Shown piece after piece: positions 14,380 to 26,710 of a stretch of 64,000 nucleotides of DNA. A program made the position numbers and the translations under genes. The notes under the pieces were generated by a model. That model was given only the letters and a program-made list of their open reading frames with translations, had not been told where the DNA came from and ran no database searches. The stretch is from positions 1,071,652-1,135,651 of the forward strand of contig NW_027490171.1 in assembly GCF_050948175.1 (NCBI RefSeq), in the 5' to 3' direction. Source of the stretch: Xylocopa sonorina. Its lineage: Eukaryota > Arthropoda > Insecta > Hymenoptera > Apidae. The stretch's first letter is position 1. Each line of letters starts with the position of its first letter.

Positions 14380-14406
14380 CAATAGAGTTCTAATGCTTCT
14401 TAAAAC

Positions 14407-14416
14407 GCGATATCGC
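14407..14416. other. Perfect 10-bp palindrome GCGATATCGC (consensus offset 130-139)
   Basis: This self-complementary decamer contains CpG steps at both ends and is present in most non-E monomers. Variants such as GTGATATCGC, ACGATATCGC and GCGATGTCGC break it, several by transitions at a CpG. It is always absent from E-type junctions, where GAGATATTGC stands in its place. Confidence 0.85.
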
Positions 14417-14929
14417 ATCTCATTTCTATGTTTCATGGTAAGATATAATATGATTTGCGAAGTGTTATGTATTCCTCGACTACACTTCAAATGAATGTGA
14501 ATGTGACACTTCCTCGCTAGGAAATAGCGTTTGCAGATGTCTGCGTATCGTAGCAGTAGAGTTCTAATGCTTCTTAAAACGCGATATCGCATCTCATTTC
14601 TATGTTTCATGGTAAGATATAATACGATTTGCGAAGTGTTATGTATTCCTCGGCTACACTTCAAATGAATGTAAATGCGACACTTCTTTGCAAGGAAATA
14701 GCGATTGCAGATGTCTACGTATCGTAGCAGTAGAGTTCTTATGATTCTTAAAACGCGATATCGCATCTCATTTCTATGTTTCATGGTAAGATATAATATG
14801 ATTTGCGAAGTGTTATGTATTCTTCGTCTACACATCAAATGAATGTAAATGAGACACTTCCTTGCAAGGAAATAGCGTTTGCAGATGTCTACGTATCGTA
14901 GCAATAGAGTTCTAATGCTTCTTAAAACG

Positions 14930-14949
14930 AGATATTGCATCTCATATCT
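14930..14949. other. E-specific inverted repeat AGATAT-N8-ATATCT
   Basis: Six-base arms flank eight bases. The element exists only in E blocks, because both arms depend on E-specific bases. The overlapping GAGAT-N5-ATCTC pairing is also present. It occupies the place where the common monomer has the GCGATATCGC palindrome, so E monomers trade one dyad for another. Confidence 0.75.
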
Positions 14950-15007
14950 ATGTTTCATGATAAGATATAATATTCATTGCGAAGTGTTATGCATTCCTCG
15001 TCTACGA
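14930..15007 (+). repeat. E block: 78-bp alternative junction haplotype (example of about 71 copies)
   Basis: A linked set of differences distinguishes this block from the common junction: GAGATATTGC for GCGATATCGC, CTCATATC for CTCATTTC, CATGATAAG for CATGGTAAG, ATTCATTGCG for ATGATTTGCG, ATGCATT for ATGTATT, and CTACGATTC for CTACACTTC. I count about 71 E junctions in the window, for example at 358, 706, 1,402, 5,752, 14,974, 36,543, 45,240 and 60,899. Their spacing is always a whole number of monomers (2, 4, 5, 6, 8, 9, 10 or 13) after allowing for the listed indels. On the minus strand, ATTCATTGCG puts a TGA stop in the otherwise open 58-codon frame. Confidence 0.9.
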
Positions 15008-15342
15008 TTCAAATGAATGTAAATGCGACACTTCCTTGCAAGGAAATAGCGTTTGCAGATGTCTACGTATCGTAGCAATAGAGTTCTTATGATTCTTAAA
15101 ACGTGATATCGCATCTCATTTCTATGCTTCATGGTAAGGTATAATATGATTTGCGAACTGTTATGTATCCGTCGTCTACACTTCAAATGAATGTAAATGC
15201 GACACTTCCTTGCAAGGAAATAGCGTTTGCAGATGTCTACGTATCGTAGCAATAGAGTTCTAATGCTTCTTAAAACGCGATATCGCATCTCATTTCTATG
15301 TTTCATGGTAAGATATAATATGATTTGCGAAGTGTTATGTAT

Positions 15343-16734
15343 TCAACGTCTACACTTCAAATGAATGTGAATGTGACACTTCCTCGCTAGGAAATAGCGT
15401 TTGCAGATGTCTGCGTATCGTAGCAGTAGAGTTCTAATGCTTCTTAAAACGCGATATCGCATCTCATTTCTATGTTTCATGGTAAGATATAATACGATTT
15501 GCGAAGTGTTATGTATTCCTCGGCTACACTTCAAATGAATGTAAATGCGACACTTCTTTGCAAGGAAATAGCGATTGCAGATGTCTACGTATCGTAGCAG
15601 TAGAGTTCTTATGATTCTTAAAACGCGATATCGCATCTCATTTCTATGTTTCATGGTAAGATATAATATGATTTGCGAAGTGTTATGTATTCTTCGTCTA
15701 CACATCAAATGAATGTAAATGAGACACTTCCTTGCAAGGAAATAGCGTTTGCAGATGTCTACGTATCGTAGCAATAGAGTTCTAATGCTTCTTAAAACGA
15801 GATATTGCATCTCATATCTATGTTTCATGATAAGATATAATATTCATTGCGAAGTGTTATGCATTCCTCGTCTACGATTCAAATGAATGTAAATGCGACA
15901 CTTCCTTGCAAGGAAATAGCGTTTGCAGATGTCTACGTATCGTAGCAATAGAGTTCTTATGATTCTTAAAACGTGATATCGCATCTCATTTCTATGCTTC
16001 ATGGTAAGGTATAATATGATTTGCGAACTGTTATGTATCCGTCGTCTACACTTCAAATGAATGTAAATGCGACACTTCCTTGCAAGGAAATAGCGTTTGC
16101 AGATGTCTACGTATCGTAGCAATAGAGTTCTAATGCTTCTTAAAACGCGATATCGCATCTCATTTCTATGTTTCATGGTAAGATATAATACGATTTGCGA
16201 AGTGTTATGTATTCCTCGGCTACACTTCAAATGAATGTAAATGCGACACTTCTTTGCAAGGAAATAGCGATTGCAGATGTCTACGTATCGTAGCAATAGA
16301 GTTCTTATGATCCTTAAAACGCGATATCGCATCTCATTTCTATGTTTCATGGTAAGATACAATATGATTTGCGAAGTGTTATGTATTCCTCGTCTACACT
16401 TCAAATGAATGTGAATGCGACACTTCCTCGCTGGGAAATAGCGTTTGCAGATGTCTACGTATCGAAGCAATAGAGTTCAAATGCTTCTTAAAACGAGATA
16501 TTGCATCACATATCTATGTTTCATGATAAGATATAATATTCATTGCGAAGTGTTATGCATTCCTCGTCTACGATTCAAATGAATGTAAATGCGACACATC
16601 CTTGAAAGGAAATAACGTTTGCAGATGTCTACGTATCGTAGCAATAGAGTTCTAATGCTTCCTAAAACGCGATATCGCATCTCATTTCTATGTTTCATGG
16701 TAAGATATAATGTGATTTGCGAAGTGTTATGTAT
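15343..16734 (+). repeat. HOR unit C1, 8 monomers (1,392 bp)
   Basis: It begins with the rare variant ATTCAACGTCTACAC, where most monomers have ATTCCTCG. The same marker opens C2, C3 and C4 and recurs at 23,171 and 28,040, and as ATTCAACGCC at 49,783 and 53,437. E junctions are at 15,844 and 16,540. Confidence 0.85.
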
Positions 16735-18648
16735 TCAACGTCTACACTTCAAATGAATGTGAATGTGACACTTCCTCGCTAGGAAATAGCGTTTGCAGAT
16801 GTCTGCGTATCGTAGCAGTAGAGTTCTAATGCTTCTTAAAACGCGATATCGCATCTCATTTCTATGTTTCATGGTAAGATATAATACGATTTGCGAAGTG
16901 TTATGTATTCCTCGGCTACACTTCAAATGAATGTAAATGCGACACTTCTTTGCAAGGAAATAGCGATTGCAGATGTCTACGTATCGTAGCAGTAGAGTTC
17001 TTATGATTCTTAAAACGCGATATCGCATCTCATTTCTATGTTTCATGGTAAGATATAATATGATTTGCGAAGTGTTATGTATTCTTCGTCTACACATCAA
17101 ATGAATGTAAATGAGACACTTCCTTGCAAGGAAATAGCGTTTGCAGATGTCTACGTATCGTAGCAATAGAGTTCTAATGCTTCTTAAAACGAGATATTGC
17201 ATCTCATATCTATGTTTCATGATAAGATATAATATTCATTGCGAAGTGTTATGCATACCTCGTCTACGATTCAAATGAATGTAAATGCGACACTTCCTTG
17301 CAAGGAAATAGCGTTTGCAGATGTCTACGTATCGTAGCAATAGAGTTCTTATGATTCTTAAAACGTGATATCGCATCTCATTTCTATGCTTCATGGTAAA
17401 GTATAATATGATTTGCGAAGTGTTATGTATCCGTCGTCTACACTTCAAATGAATGTAAATGCGACACTTTCTTGCAAGGAAATAGCGTTTGCAGATGTCT
17501 ACGTATCGTAGCAATAGAGTTCTTATGATTCTTAAAACGCGATATCGCATCTCATTTCTATGCTTCATGGTAAGGTATAATATGATTTGCGAACTTTTAT
17601 GTATCCGTCGTCTACACTTCAAATGAATGTAAATGCGACACTTCCTTGCAAGGAAATAGCGTTTGCAGATGTCTACGTATCGTAGCAATAGAGTTCTTAT
17701 GATTCTTAAAACGTGATATCGCATCTCATTTCTATGCTTCATGGTAAGGTATAATATGATTTGCGAACTGTTATGTATCCGTCGTCTACACTTCAAATGA
17801 ATGTAAATGCGACACTTCCTTGCAAGGAAATAGCGTTTGCAGATGTCTACGTATCGTAGCAATAGAGTTCTAATGCTTCTTAAAACGCGATATCGCATCT
17901 CATTTCTATGTTTCATGGTAAGATATAATACGATTTGCGAAGTGTTATGTATTCCTCGGCTACACTTCAAATGAATGTAAATGCGACACTTCTTTGCAAG
18001 GAAATAGCGATTGCAGATGTCTACGTATCGTAGCAATAGTGTTCTTATGATCCTTAAAACGCGATATCGCATCTCATTTCTATGTTTCATGGTAAGATAC
18101 AATATGATTTGCGAAGTGTTATGTATTCCTCGTCTACACTTCAAATGAATGTGAATGCGACACTTCCTCGCTGGGAAATAGCGTTTGCAGATGTCTACGT
18201 ATCGAAGCAATAGAGTTCAAATGCTTCTTAAAACGAGATATTGCATCACATATCTATGTTTCATGATGAGATATAATATTCATTGCGAAGTGTTATGCAT
18301 TCCTCGTCTACGATTCAAATGAATGTAAATGCGACACATCCTTGAAAGGAAATAACGTTTGCAGATGTCTACGTATCGTAGCAATAGAGTTCTAATGCTT
18401 CCTAAAACGCGATATCGCATCTCATTTCTATGTTTCATGGTAAGATATAATGTGATTTGCGAAGTGTTATGTATTCCTCGTCTACACTTCAAATGAATGT
18501 GAATGTGACACTTCCTCGCTAGGAAATAGCGTTTGCAGATGTCTGCGTATCGTAGCAGTAGAGTTCTAATGCTTCTTAAAATGCGATATCGCAACTCATT
18601 TCTACGTTTCATGGTAAAGTATAATATGATTTGCGAAGTGTTATGTAT
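16735..18648 (+). repeat. HOR unit C2, 11 monomers (1,914 bp)
   Basis: The same opening three monomers as C1 are followed by E junctions at 17,236 and 18,280. Compared with C1 it has two extra monomers between the E junctions and one after them. Almost the whole unit matches the start of C3 at a shift of 1,914. A rare GAACTTTTATG variant at about 17,590 recurs in C3, C4 and the units at 49.6 and 53.2 kb. Confidence 0.85.
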
Positions 18649-21084
18649 TCAACGTCTACACTTCAAATGAATGTGAATGTGACACTTCCTCGCTAGGAAA
18701 TAGCGTTTGCAGATGTCTGCGTATCGTAGCAGTAGAGTTCTAATGCTTCTTAAAACGCGATATCGCATCTCATTTCTATGTTTCATGGTAAGATATAATA
18801 CGATTTGCGAAGTGTTATGTATTCCTCGGCTACACTTCAAATGAATGTAAATGCGACACTTCTTTGCAAGGAAATAGCGATTGCAGATGTCTACGTATCG
18901 TAGCAGTAGAGTTCTTATGATTCTTAAAACGCGATATCGCATCTCATTTCTATGTTTCATGGTAAGATATAATATGATTTGCGAAGTGTTATGTATTCTT
19001 CGTCTACACATCAAATGAATGTAAATGAGACACTTCCTTGCAAGGAAATAGCGTTTGCAGATGTCTACGTATCGTAGCAATAGAGTTCTAATGCTTCTTA
19101 AAACGAGATATTGCATCTCATATCTATGTTTCATGATAAGATATAATATTCATTGCGAAGTGTTATGCATACCTCGTCTACGATTCAAATGAATGTAAAT
19201 GCGACACTTCCTTGCAAGGAAATAGCGTTTGCAGATGTCTACGTATCGTAGCAATAGAGTTCTTGTGATTCTTAAAACGTGATATCGCATCTCATTTCTA
19301 TGCTTCATGGTAAAGTATAATATGATTTGCGAAGTGTTATGTATCCGTCGTCTACACTTCAAATGAATGTAAATGCGACACTTTCTTGCAAGGAAATAGC
19401 GTTTGCAGATGTCTACGTATCGTAGCAATAGAGTTCTTATGATTCTTAAAACGCGATATCGCATCTCATTTCTATGCTTCATGGTAAGGTATAATATGAT
19501 TTGCGAACTTTTATGTATCCGTCGTCTACACTTCAAATGAATGTAAATGCGACACTTCCTTGCAAGGAAATAGCGTTTGCAGATGTCTACGTATCGTAGC
19601 AATAGAGTTCTTATGATTCTTAAAACGTGATATCGCATCTCATTTCTATGCTTCATGGTAAGGTATAATATGATTTGCGAACTGTTATGTATCCGTCGTC
19701 TACACTTCAAATGAATGTAAATGCGACACTTCCTTGCAAGGAAATAGCGTTTGCAGATGTCTACGTATCGTAGCAATAGAGTTCTAATGCTTCTTAAAAC
19801 GCGATATCGCATCTCATTTCTATGTTTCATGGTAAGATATAATACGATTTGCGAAGTGTTATGTATTCCTCGGCTACACTTCAAATGAATGTAAATGCGA
19901 CACTTCTTTGCAAGGAAATAGCGATTGCAGATGTCTACGTATCGTAGCAATAGAGTTCTTATGATCCTTAAAACGCGATATCGCATCTCATTTCTATGTT
20001 TCATGGTAAGATACAATATGATTTGCGAAGTGTTATGTATTCCTCGTCTACACTTCAAATGAATGTGAATGCGACACTTCCTCGCTGGGAAATAGCGTTT
20101 GCAGATGTCTACGTATCGAAGCAATAGAGTTCAAATGCTTCTTAAAACGAGATATTGCATCACATATCTATGTTTCATGATGAGATATAATATTCATTGC
20201 GAAGTGTTATGCATTCCTCGTCTACGATTCAAATGAATGTAAATGCGACACATCCTTGAAAGGAAATAACGTTTGCAGATGTCTACGTATCGTAGCAATA
20301 GAGTTCTAATGCTTCCTAAAACGCGATATCGCATCTCATTTCTATGTTTCATGGTAAGATATAATGTGATTTGCGAAGTGTTATGTATTCCTCGTCTACA
20401 CTTCAAATGAATGTGAATGTGACACTTCCTCGCTAGGAAATAGCGTTTGCAGATGTCTGCGTATCGTAGCAGTAGAGTTCTAATGCTTCTTAAAATGCGA
20501 TATCGCAACTCATTTCTACGTTTCATGGTAAGATACAATATGATTTGCGAAGTGTTATGTATTCTTCGTCTACACATCAAATGAATGTAAATGAGACACT
20601 TCCTTGCAAGGAAATAGCGTTTGCAGATGTCTACGTATCGTAGCAATAGAGTTCTTATGATTCTTAAAAAGCGATATCGCATCTCATTTCTATGTTTCAT
20701 GGTAAAGTATAATATGATTTGCGAAGTGTTATGTATCCGTCGACTACACTTCAAATGAATGTAAATGCGACACTTTCTTGCAAGGAAATAGCGTTTGCAG
20801 ATGTCTACGTATCGTAGCAATAGAGTTCTTATGATTCTTAAAACGCGATATCGCATCTCATTTCTATGCTTCATGGTAAGGTATAATATGATTTGCGAAC
20901 TTTTATGTATCCGTCGTCTACACTTCAAATGAATGTAAATGCGACACTTCCTTGCAAGGAAATAGCGTTTGCAGATGTCTACGTATCGTAGCAATAGAGT
21001 TCTAATGCTTCTTAAAACGCGATATCGCATCTCATTTCTATGTTTCATGGTAAGATATAATATGATTTGCGAAGTGTTATGTAT
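18649..21084 (+). repeat. HOR unit C3, 14 monomers (2,436 bp)
   Basis: Positions 18,649-20,520 are close to C2. Three further monomers then follow before the next ATTCAACG marker. E junctions are at 19,150 and 20,194. TCATGATGAGATAT at about 18,263 and 20,175 is a private substitution also seen near 22,265. Confidence 0.85.
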
Positions 21085-23171
21085 TCAACGTCTACACTTC
21101 AAATGAATGTGAATGTGACACTTCCTCGCTAGGAAATAGCGTTTGCAGATGTCTGCGTATCGTAGCAGTAGAGTTCTAATGCTTCTTAAAACGCGATATC
21201 GCATCTCATTTCTATGTTTCATGGTAAGATATAATACGATTTGCGAAGTGTTATGTATTCCTCGGCTACACTTCAAATGAATGTAAATGCGACACTTCTT
21301 TGCAAGGAAATAGCGATTGCAGATGTCTACGTATCGTAGCAGTAGAGTTCTTATGATTCTTAAAACGCGATATCGCATCTCATTTCTATGTTTCATGGTA
21401 AGATATAATATGATTTGCGAAGTGTTATGTATTCTTCGTCTACACATCAAATGAATGTAAATGAGACACTTCCTTGCAAGGAAATAGCGTTTGCAGATGT
21501 CTACGTATCGTAGCAATAGAGTTCTAATGCTTCTTAAAACGAGATATTGCATCTCATATCTATGTTTCATGATAAGATATAATATTCATTGCGAAGTGTT
21601 ATGCATACCTCGTCTACGATTCAAATGAATGTAAATGCGACACTTCCTTGCAAGGAAATAGCGTTTGCAGATGTCTACGTATCGTAGCAATAGAGTTCTA
21701 ATGATTCTTAAAACGTGATATCGCATCTCATTTCTATGCTTCATGGTAAGGTATAATATGATTTGCGAACTGTTATGTATCCGTCGTCTACACTTCAAAT
21801 GAATGTAAATGCGACACTTCCTTGCAAGGAAATAGCGTTTGCAGATGTCTACGTATCGTAGCAATAGAGTTCTAATGCTTCTTAAAACGCGATATCGCAT
21901 CTCATTTCTATGTTTCATGGTAAGATATAATACGATTTGCGAAGTGTTATGTATTCCTCGGCTACACTTCAAATGAATGTAAATGCGACACTTCTTTGCA
22001 AGGAAATAGCGATTGCAGATGTCTACGTATCGTAGCAATAGAGTTCTTATGATCCTTAAAACGCGATATCGCATCTCATTTCTATGTTTCATGGTAAGAT
22101 ACAATATGATTTGCGAAGTGTTATGTATTCCTCGTCTACACTTCAAATGAATGTGAATGCGACACTTCCTCGCTGGGAAATAGCGTTTGCAGATGTCTAC
22201 GTATCGAAGCAATAGAGTTCAAATGCTTCTTAAAACGAGATATTGCATCACATATCTATGTTTCATGATGAGATATAATATTCATTGCGAAGTGTTATGC
22301 ATTCCTCGTCTACGATTCAAATGAATGTAAATGCGACACATCCTTGAAAGGAAATAACGTTTGCAGATGTCTACGTATCGTAGCAGTAGAGTTCTAAAGC
22401 TTCCTAAAACGCGATATCGCATCTCATTTCTATGTTTCATGGTAAGATATAATGTGATTTGCGAAGTGTTATGTATTCCTCGTCTACACTTCAAATGAAT
22501 GTGAATGTGACACTTCCTCGCTAGGAAATAGCGTTTGCAGATGTCTGCGTATCGTAGCAGTAGAGTTCTAATGCTTCTTAAAATGCGATATCGCAACTCA
22601 TTTCTACGTTTCATGGTAAGATACAATATGATTTGCGAAGTGTTATGTATTCTTCGTCTACACATCAAATGAATGTAAATGAGACACTTCCTTGCAAGAA
22701 ATAGCGTTTGCAGATGTCTACGTATCGTAGCAATAGAGTTCTTATGATTCTTAAAAAGCGATATCGCATCTCATTTCTATGTTTCATGGTAAAGTATAAT
22801 ATGATTTGCGATGTGTTATGTATCCGTCGTCTACCCTTCAAATGAATGTAAATGCGACACTTTCTTGCAAGGAAATAGCGTTTGCAGATGTCTACGTATC
22901 GTAGCAATAGAGTTCTTATGATTCTTAAAACGCGATATCGCATCTCATTTCTATGCTTCACGGTAAGGTATAATATGATTTGCGAACTTTTATGTATCCG
23001 TCGTCTACACTTCAAATGAATGTAAATGCGGCACTTCCTTGCAAGGAAATAGCGTTTGCAGATGTCTACGTATCGTAGCAATAGAGTTCTAATGCTTCTT
23101 AAAACGCGATATCGCATCTCATTTCTATGTTTCATGGTAAGATATAATATGATTTGCGAAGTGTTATGTAT
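21085..23171 (+). repeat. HOR unit C4, 12 monomers less 1 bp (2,087 bp)
   Basis: Equivalent to C3 with two monomers missing between the E junctions at 21,586 and 22,282. It carries the first indel of the window, a lost G in TTGCAAGAAATAG near 22,698. GCGATGTGTTATG with CTACCCTTC near 22,810-22,835 recurs at 27,680-27,705, linking this unit to the segment at 27 kb. Confidence 0.85.
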
Positions 23172-24970
23172 TCAACGTCTACACTTCAAATGAATGTGAA
23201 TGTGACACTTCCTCGCTAGGAAATAGCGTTTGCAGATGTCTGCGTATCGTAGCAGTAGAGTTCTAATGCTTCTTAAAATGCGATATCGCAACTCATTTCT
23301 ACGTTTCATGGTAAGATACAATATGATTTGCGAAGTGTTATGTATTCTTCGTCTACACATCAAATGAATGTAAATGCGACACTTCTTTGCAAGGAAATAG
23401 CGATTGCAGATGTCTACGTATCGTAGCAGTAGAGTTCTTATGATTCTTAAAACGCGATATCGCATCTCATTTCTATGTTTCATGGTAAGATATAATATGA
23501 TTTGCGAAGTGTTATGTATTCTTCGTCTACACATCAAATGAATGTAAATGAGACACTTCCTTGCAAGGAAATAGCGTTTGCAGATGTCTACGTATCGTAG
23601 CAATAGAGTTCTAATGCTTCTTAAAACGAGATATTGCATCTCATATCTATGTTTCATGATAAGATATAATATTCATTGCGAAGTGTTATGCATTCCTTGT
23701 CTACGATTCAAATGAATGTAAATGCGACACTTCCTTGCAAGGAAATAGCGTTTGCAGATGTCTACGTATCGTAGCAATAGAGTTCTTATGATTCTTAAAA
23801 CGTGATATCGCATCTCATTTCTATGCTTCATGGTAAGGTATAATATGATTTGCGAACTGTTATGTATCCGTCGTCTACACTTCAAATGAATGTAAATGCG
23901 ACACTTCCTTGCAAGGAAATAGCGTTTGCAGATGTCTACGTATCGTAGCAATAGAGTTCTAATGCTTCTTAAAACGCGATATCGCATCTCATTTCTATGT
24001 TTCATGGTAAGATATAATGTGATTTGCGAAGTGTTATGTATTCCTCGTCTACACTTCAAATGAATGTGAATGTGACACTTCCTCGCTAGGAAATAGCGTT
24101 TGCAGATGTCTGCGTATCGTAGCAGTAGAGTTCTAATGCTTCTTAAAATGCGATATCGCAACTCATTTCTACGTTTCATGGCAAGATACAATATGATTTG
24201 CGAAGTGTTATGTATTCCTCGTCTACACTTCAAATGAATGTGAATGCGACACTTCCTCGCTAGGAAATAGCGTCTGCAGATGTCTACGTATCGAAGCAAT
24301 GGAGTTCAAATGCTTCTTAAAACGAGATATTGCATCTCATATCTATGTTTCATGATAAGATATAATATTCATTGCGAAGTGTTATGCATTCTTCGCCTAC
24401 GATTCAAATGAATGTAAATGCAACACTTCCTTGCAAGAAATAGCGTTTGCAGATGTCTACGTATCGTAGCAGTTGAGTTCTAATGCTTCTTAAAACGCGA
24501 TATCGCACCTCATTTCTATGTTTCATGGTAAGATATAATATGATTTGCGGAGTGTTATGTATTCCTCGTCTACACTTCAAATGAATGTAAATCCGACACT
24601 TCCTTGCAAGGATATAGCGTTTGCAGATGTCTACGTATCGAAGCAATAGAGTTCAAATGCTTCTTAAAACGAGATATTGCATCTCATATCTATATTTCAT
24701 GATAAGATATAATATTCATTGCGAAGTGTTATGCATTCCTCGTCTACGATTCAAATGAATGTAAATGCGACACTTCCTTGCAAGGAAATACCGCTTGCAG
24801 ATGTCTACGGATCGTAGCAATAGAGTTCTAATGCTTCTTAAAACGCGATATCGCATCTCATTTCTATGTTTCATGGTAAGATATAATGCGATTTGCGAAG
24901 TGTTATGTACTCCTCGTCTACACTTCAAATGAATGTGAATGCGACACTTCCTCGCTAGGAAATAGCGTTT
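23172..24970 (+). repeat. Transition segment carrying a copy of the 1.4-2.6 kb region
   Basis: It opens with the C marker. From about 23,655 to 24,890 it follows 1,384-2,620 with shared rare variants (CATTCCTTGTCTACG, GTCTGCAG, TTCGCCTACG, GATATAGCG) at a distance of 128 monomers less one base. A lost G near 24,437 breaks the minus-strand frame. ATACCGCTTGCAG near 24,790 parallels ATACCGTTTGCAG at 2,518. Confidence 0.8.
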
Positions 24971-26030
24971 GCAGATGTCTACGTATCGGAGCAATAGAGT
25001 TCAAATGCTTCTCAAAACGCGATATCGCATCTCATTTCTATGTTTCATGGTAAGATATAATCCGATTTGCGAAGTGTTATGTATTCCTCGGCTACAATTC
25101 AAATGAATGTAAATGCGACACTTCTTTGCAAGGAAATAGCGATTGCAGATGTCTACGTATCGTAGCAATAGAGTTCTTATGATTCTTAAAACGCGATATC
25201 GCATCTCATTTCTATGTTTCATGGTAAGATTCAATATGATTTGCGAATTGTTATGTATTCCTCGTCTACACTTCAAATGAATGTGAATGCGACACTTCCT
25301 CGCTGGGAAATAGCGTTTGCAGATGTCTACGTATCGAAGCAATAGAGTTCAAATGCTTCTTAAAACGAGATATTGCATCACATATCTATGATTCATGATA
25401 AGATATAATATTCATTGCGAAGTGTTATGCATTCCTCGTCTACGATTCAAATGAATGTAAATGCGACACTTCCTTGCAAGGAAATAGCGTTTGCAGATGT
25501 CTACGTATCGTAGCAGTAGAGTTCTAATGCTTCCTAAAACGCGATATCGCATCTCATTTCTATGTTTCATGGTAAGATATAATGTGATTTGCGAAGTGTT
25601 ATGTATTCCTCGTCTACACTTCAAATGAATGTGAATGTGACACTTCCTCGCTAGGAAATAGCGTTTGCAGATGTCTGCGTATCGTAGCAGTAGAGTTCTA
25701 ATGCTTCTTAAAATGCGATATCGCAACTCATTTCTACGTTTCATGGTAAGATACAATATGATTTGCGAAGTGTTATGTATTCTTCGTCTACACATCAAAT
25801 GAATGTAAATGAGACACTTCCTTGCAAGGAAATAGCGTTTGCAGATGTCTACGTATCGTAGCAATAGAGTTCTTATGATTCTTAAAAAGCGATATCGCAT
25901 CTCATTTCTATGTTTCATGGTAAAGTATAATATGATTTGCGAAGTGTTATGTATCCGTCGTCTACACTTCAAATGAATGTAAATGCGACACTTTCTTGCA
26001 AGGAAATAGCGTTTGCAGATGTCTACGTAT
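24971..26030 (+). repeat. Ten-monomer HOR copy M1
   Basis: It matches 26,711-27,770 at a shift of 1,740 bases, falling to 1,739 after the base lost near 26,958. Shared private variants include TTCTCAAAACGCG, ATAATCCGATTTG and GATTCAATATG with GAATTGTTATG. The match ends where this copy continues into GCAATGGATTTTTGATGC. Confidence 0.85.
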
Positions 26031-26710
26031 CGTAGCAATGGATTTTTGATGCTTCTTAAAACGCGATATCGCATCTCATTTCTATGTTTCATGGTAAGAT
26101 ATAATATGATTTGCGAAGTGTTTTGTATTCCTCGTCTACACTTCAAATGAATGTAAATGCGACACTTCTTTGCAAGGAAATAGCGTTTGCAGATGTCTAC
26201 GTATCGTTGCAATAGAGTTCTTATGATTCTTAAGACGCGATATCGCATCTCATTTCTATGTTTCATGGTAAGATACAATATGATTTGCGAAGTGTTATGT
26301 ATTCCTCGTCTACACATCAAATGAATGTAAGTGCGACACTTCCTTGCAAGGAAATGGCGTTTGCAGATGTCTACGTATCGTAGCAATAGAGTTCTAGTGC
26401 TTCTTAAAACGCGATATCGCATCTCATTTCTATGTTTCATGGTAAGATATAATACGATTTGCGAAGTGTTATGTATTCCTCGGCTACACTTCAAATGAAT
26501 GTAAATGCGACACTTCTTTGCAAGGAAATAGCGATTGCAGATGTCTACGTATCGTAGCAGTAGAGTTCTTCTGACTCTTAAAACGCGATATCGCATCTCA
26601 TTTCTATGTTTCATGGTAAGATATAATATGATTTGCGAAGTGTTATGTATTCTTCGTCTACACATCAAATGAATGTAAATGAGACACTTCCTTGCAAGGA
26701 AATAGCGTTT
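26031..26710 (+). repeat. Segment with the GGATTTTTGATGC variant series
   Basis: Monomers here carry GGATTTTTGATGC, GTGTTTTGTATTCC, CGTTGCAATAG, TTAAGACGCG and AAATGGCGTTTGC in succession. The same order, complete or in part, recurs at about 30,730-31,060, 32,123-32,450 and 34,211-34,420, so a multi-monomer block was copied to those sites. Confidence 0.75.

Larger units (their letters stand above)
14278..14451 (+). repeat. Representative near-consensus monomer
   Basis: This 174-base copy, phased to begin at GATTTGCGAAG, is close to the consensus and carries all three dyad-symmetric elements intact (annotated separately). It has two known variants: CCGTCG in place of CCTCG near its start, and AAATAAATG in place of AAATGAATG. 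Common substitutions elsewhere in the array include TGCGGAGTG for TGCGAAGTG, ACACATC for ACACTTC, CTTCTTTGCAAGG or CTTCCTCGCTAGG for CTTCCTTGCAAGG, and GCGATTGCAG for GCGTTTGCAG. The strand given is arbitrary and simply follows the window. Confidence 0.9.
8557..14480 (+). repeat. Mosaic segment with 5-mer and 18-mer relationships
   Basis: Thirty-four monomers, none with an indel. From 8,536 to 10,798 there are 13 monomers without an E junction. The marker GTGAAGGCGACACTTTCTCG recurs at 9,625 and 10,495, five monomers apart. Positions 10,560-11,310 match 13,692-14,442 at 3,132 bases (18 monomers), sharing CAAGAAAATAGCG and CCTTCCAAGG. Positions 9,285-10,585 match 61,648-62,948, and 12,135-13,855 match 47,620-49,340. 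Confidence 0.85.
14481..15342 (+). repeat. Five-monomer unit preceding the C series
   Basis: Positions about 14,491-15,316 match 15,361-16,186 at a shift of 870 bases (five monomers). The copies differ at their right ends: TAATATGATTT at 15,317 against TAATACGATTT at 16,187. This looks like the ancestral block from which the C series was expanded. Confidence 0.75.

Noticed and set aside
22690..24440. The identical-looking lost G at 22,698 and 24,437 as one inherited deletion
   Set aside because: The flanking variants differ (GAGACACTTCC against GCAACACTTCC), so two independent losses in the GG step are more likely.
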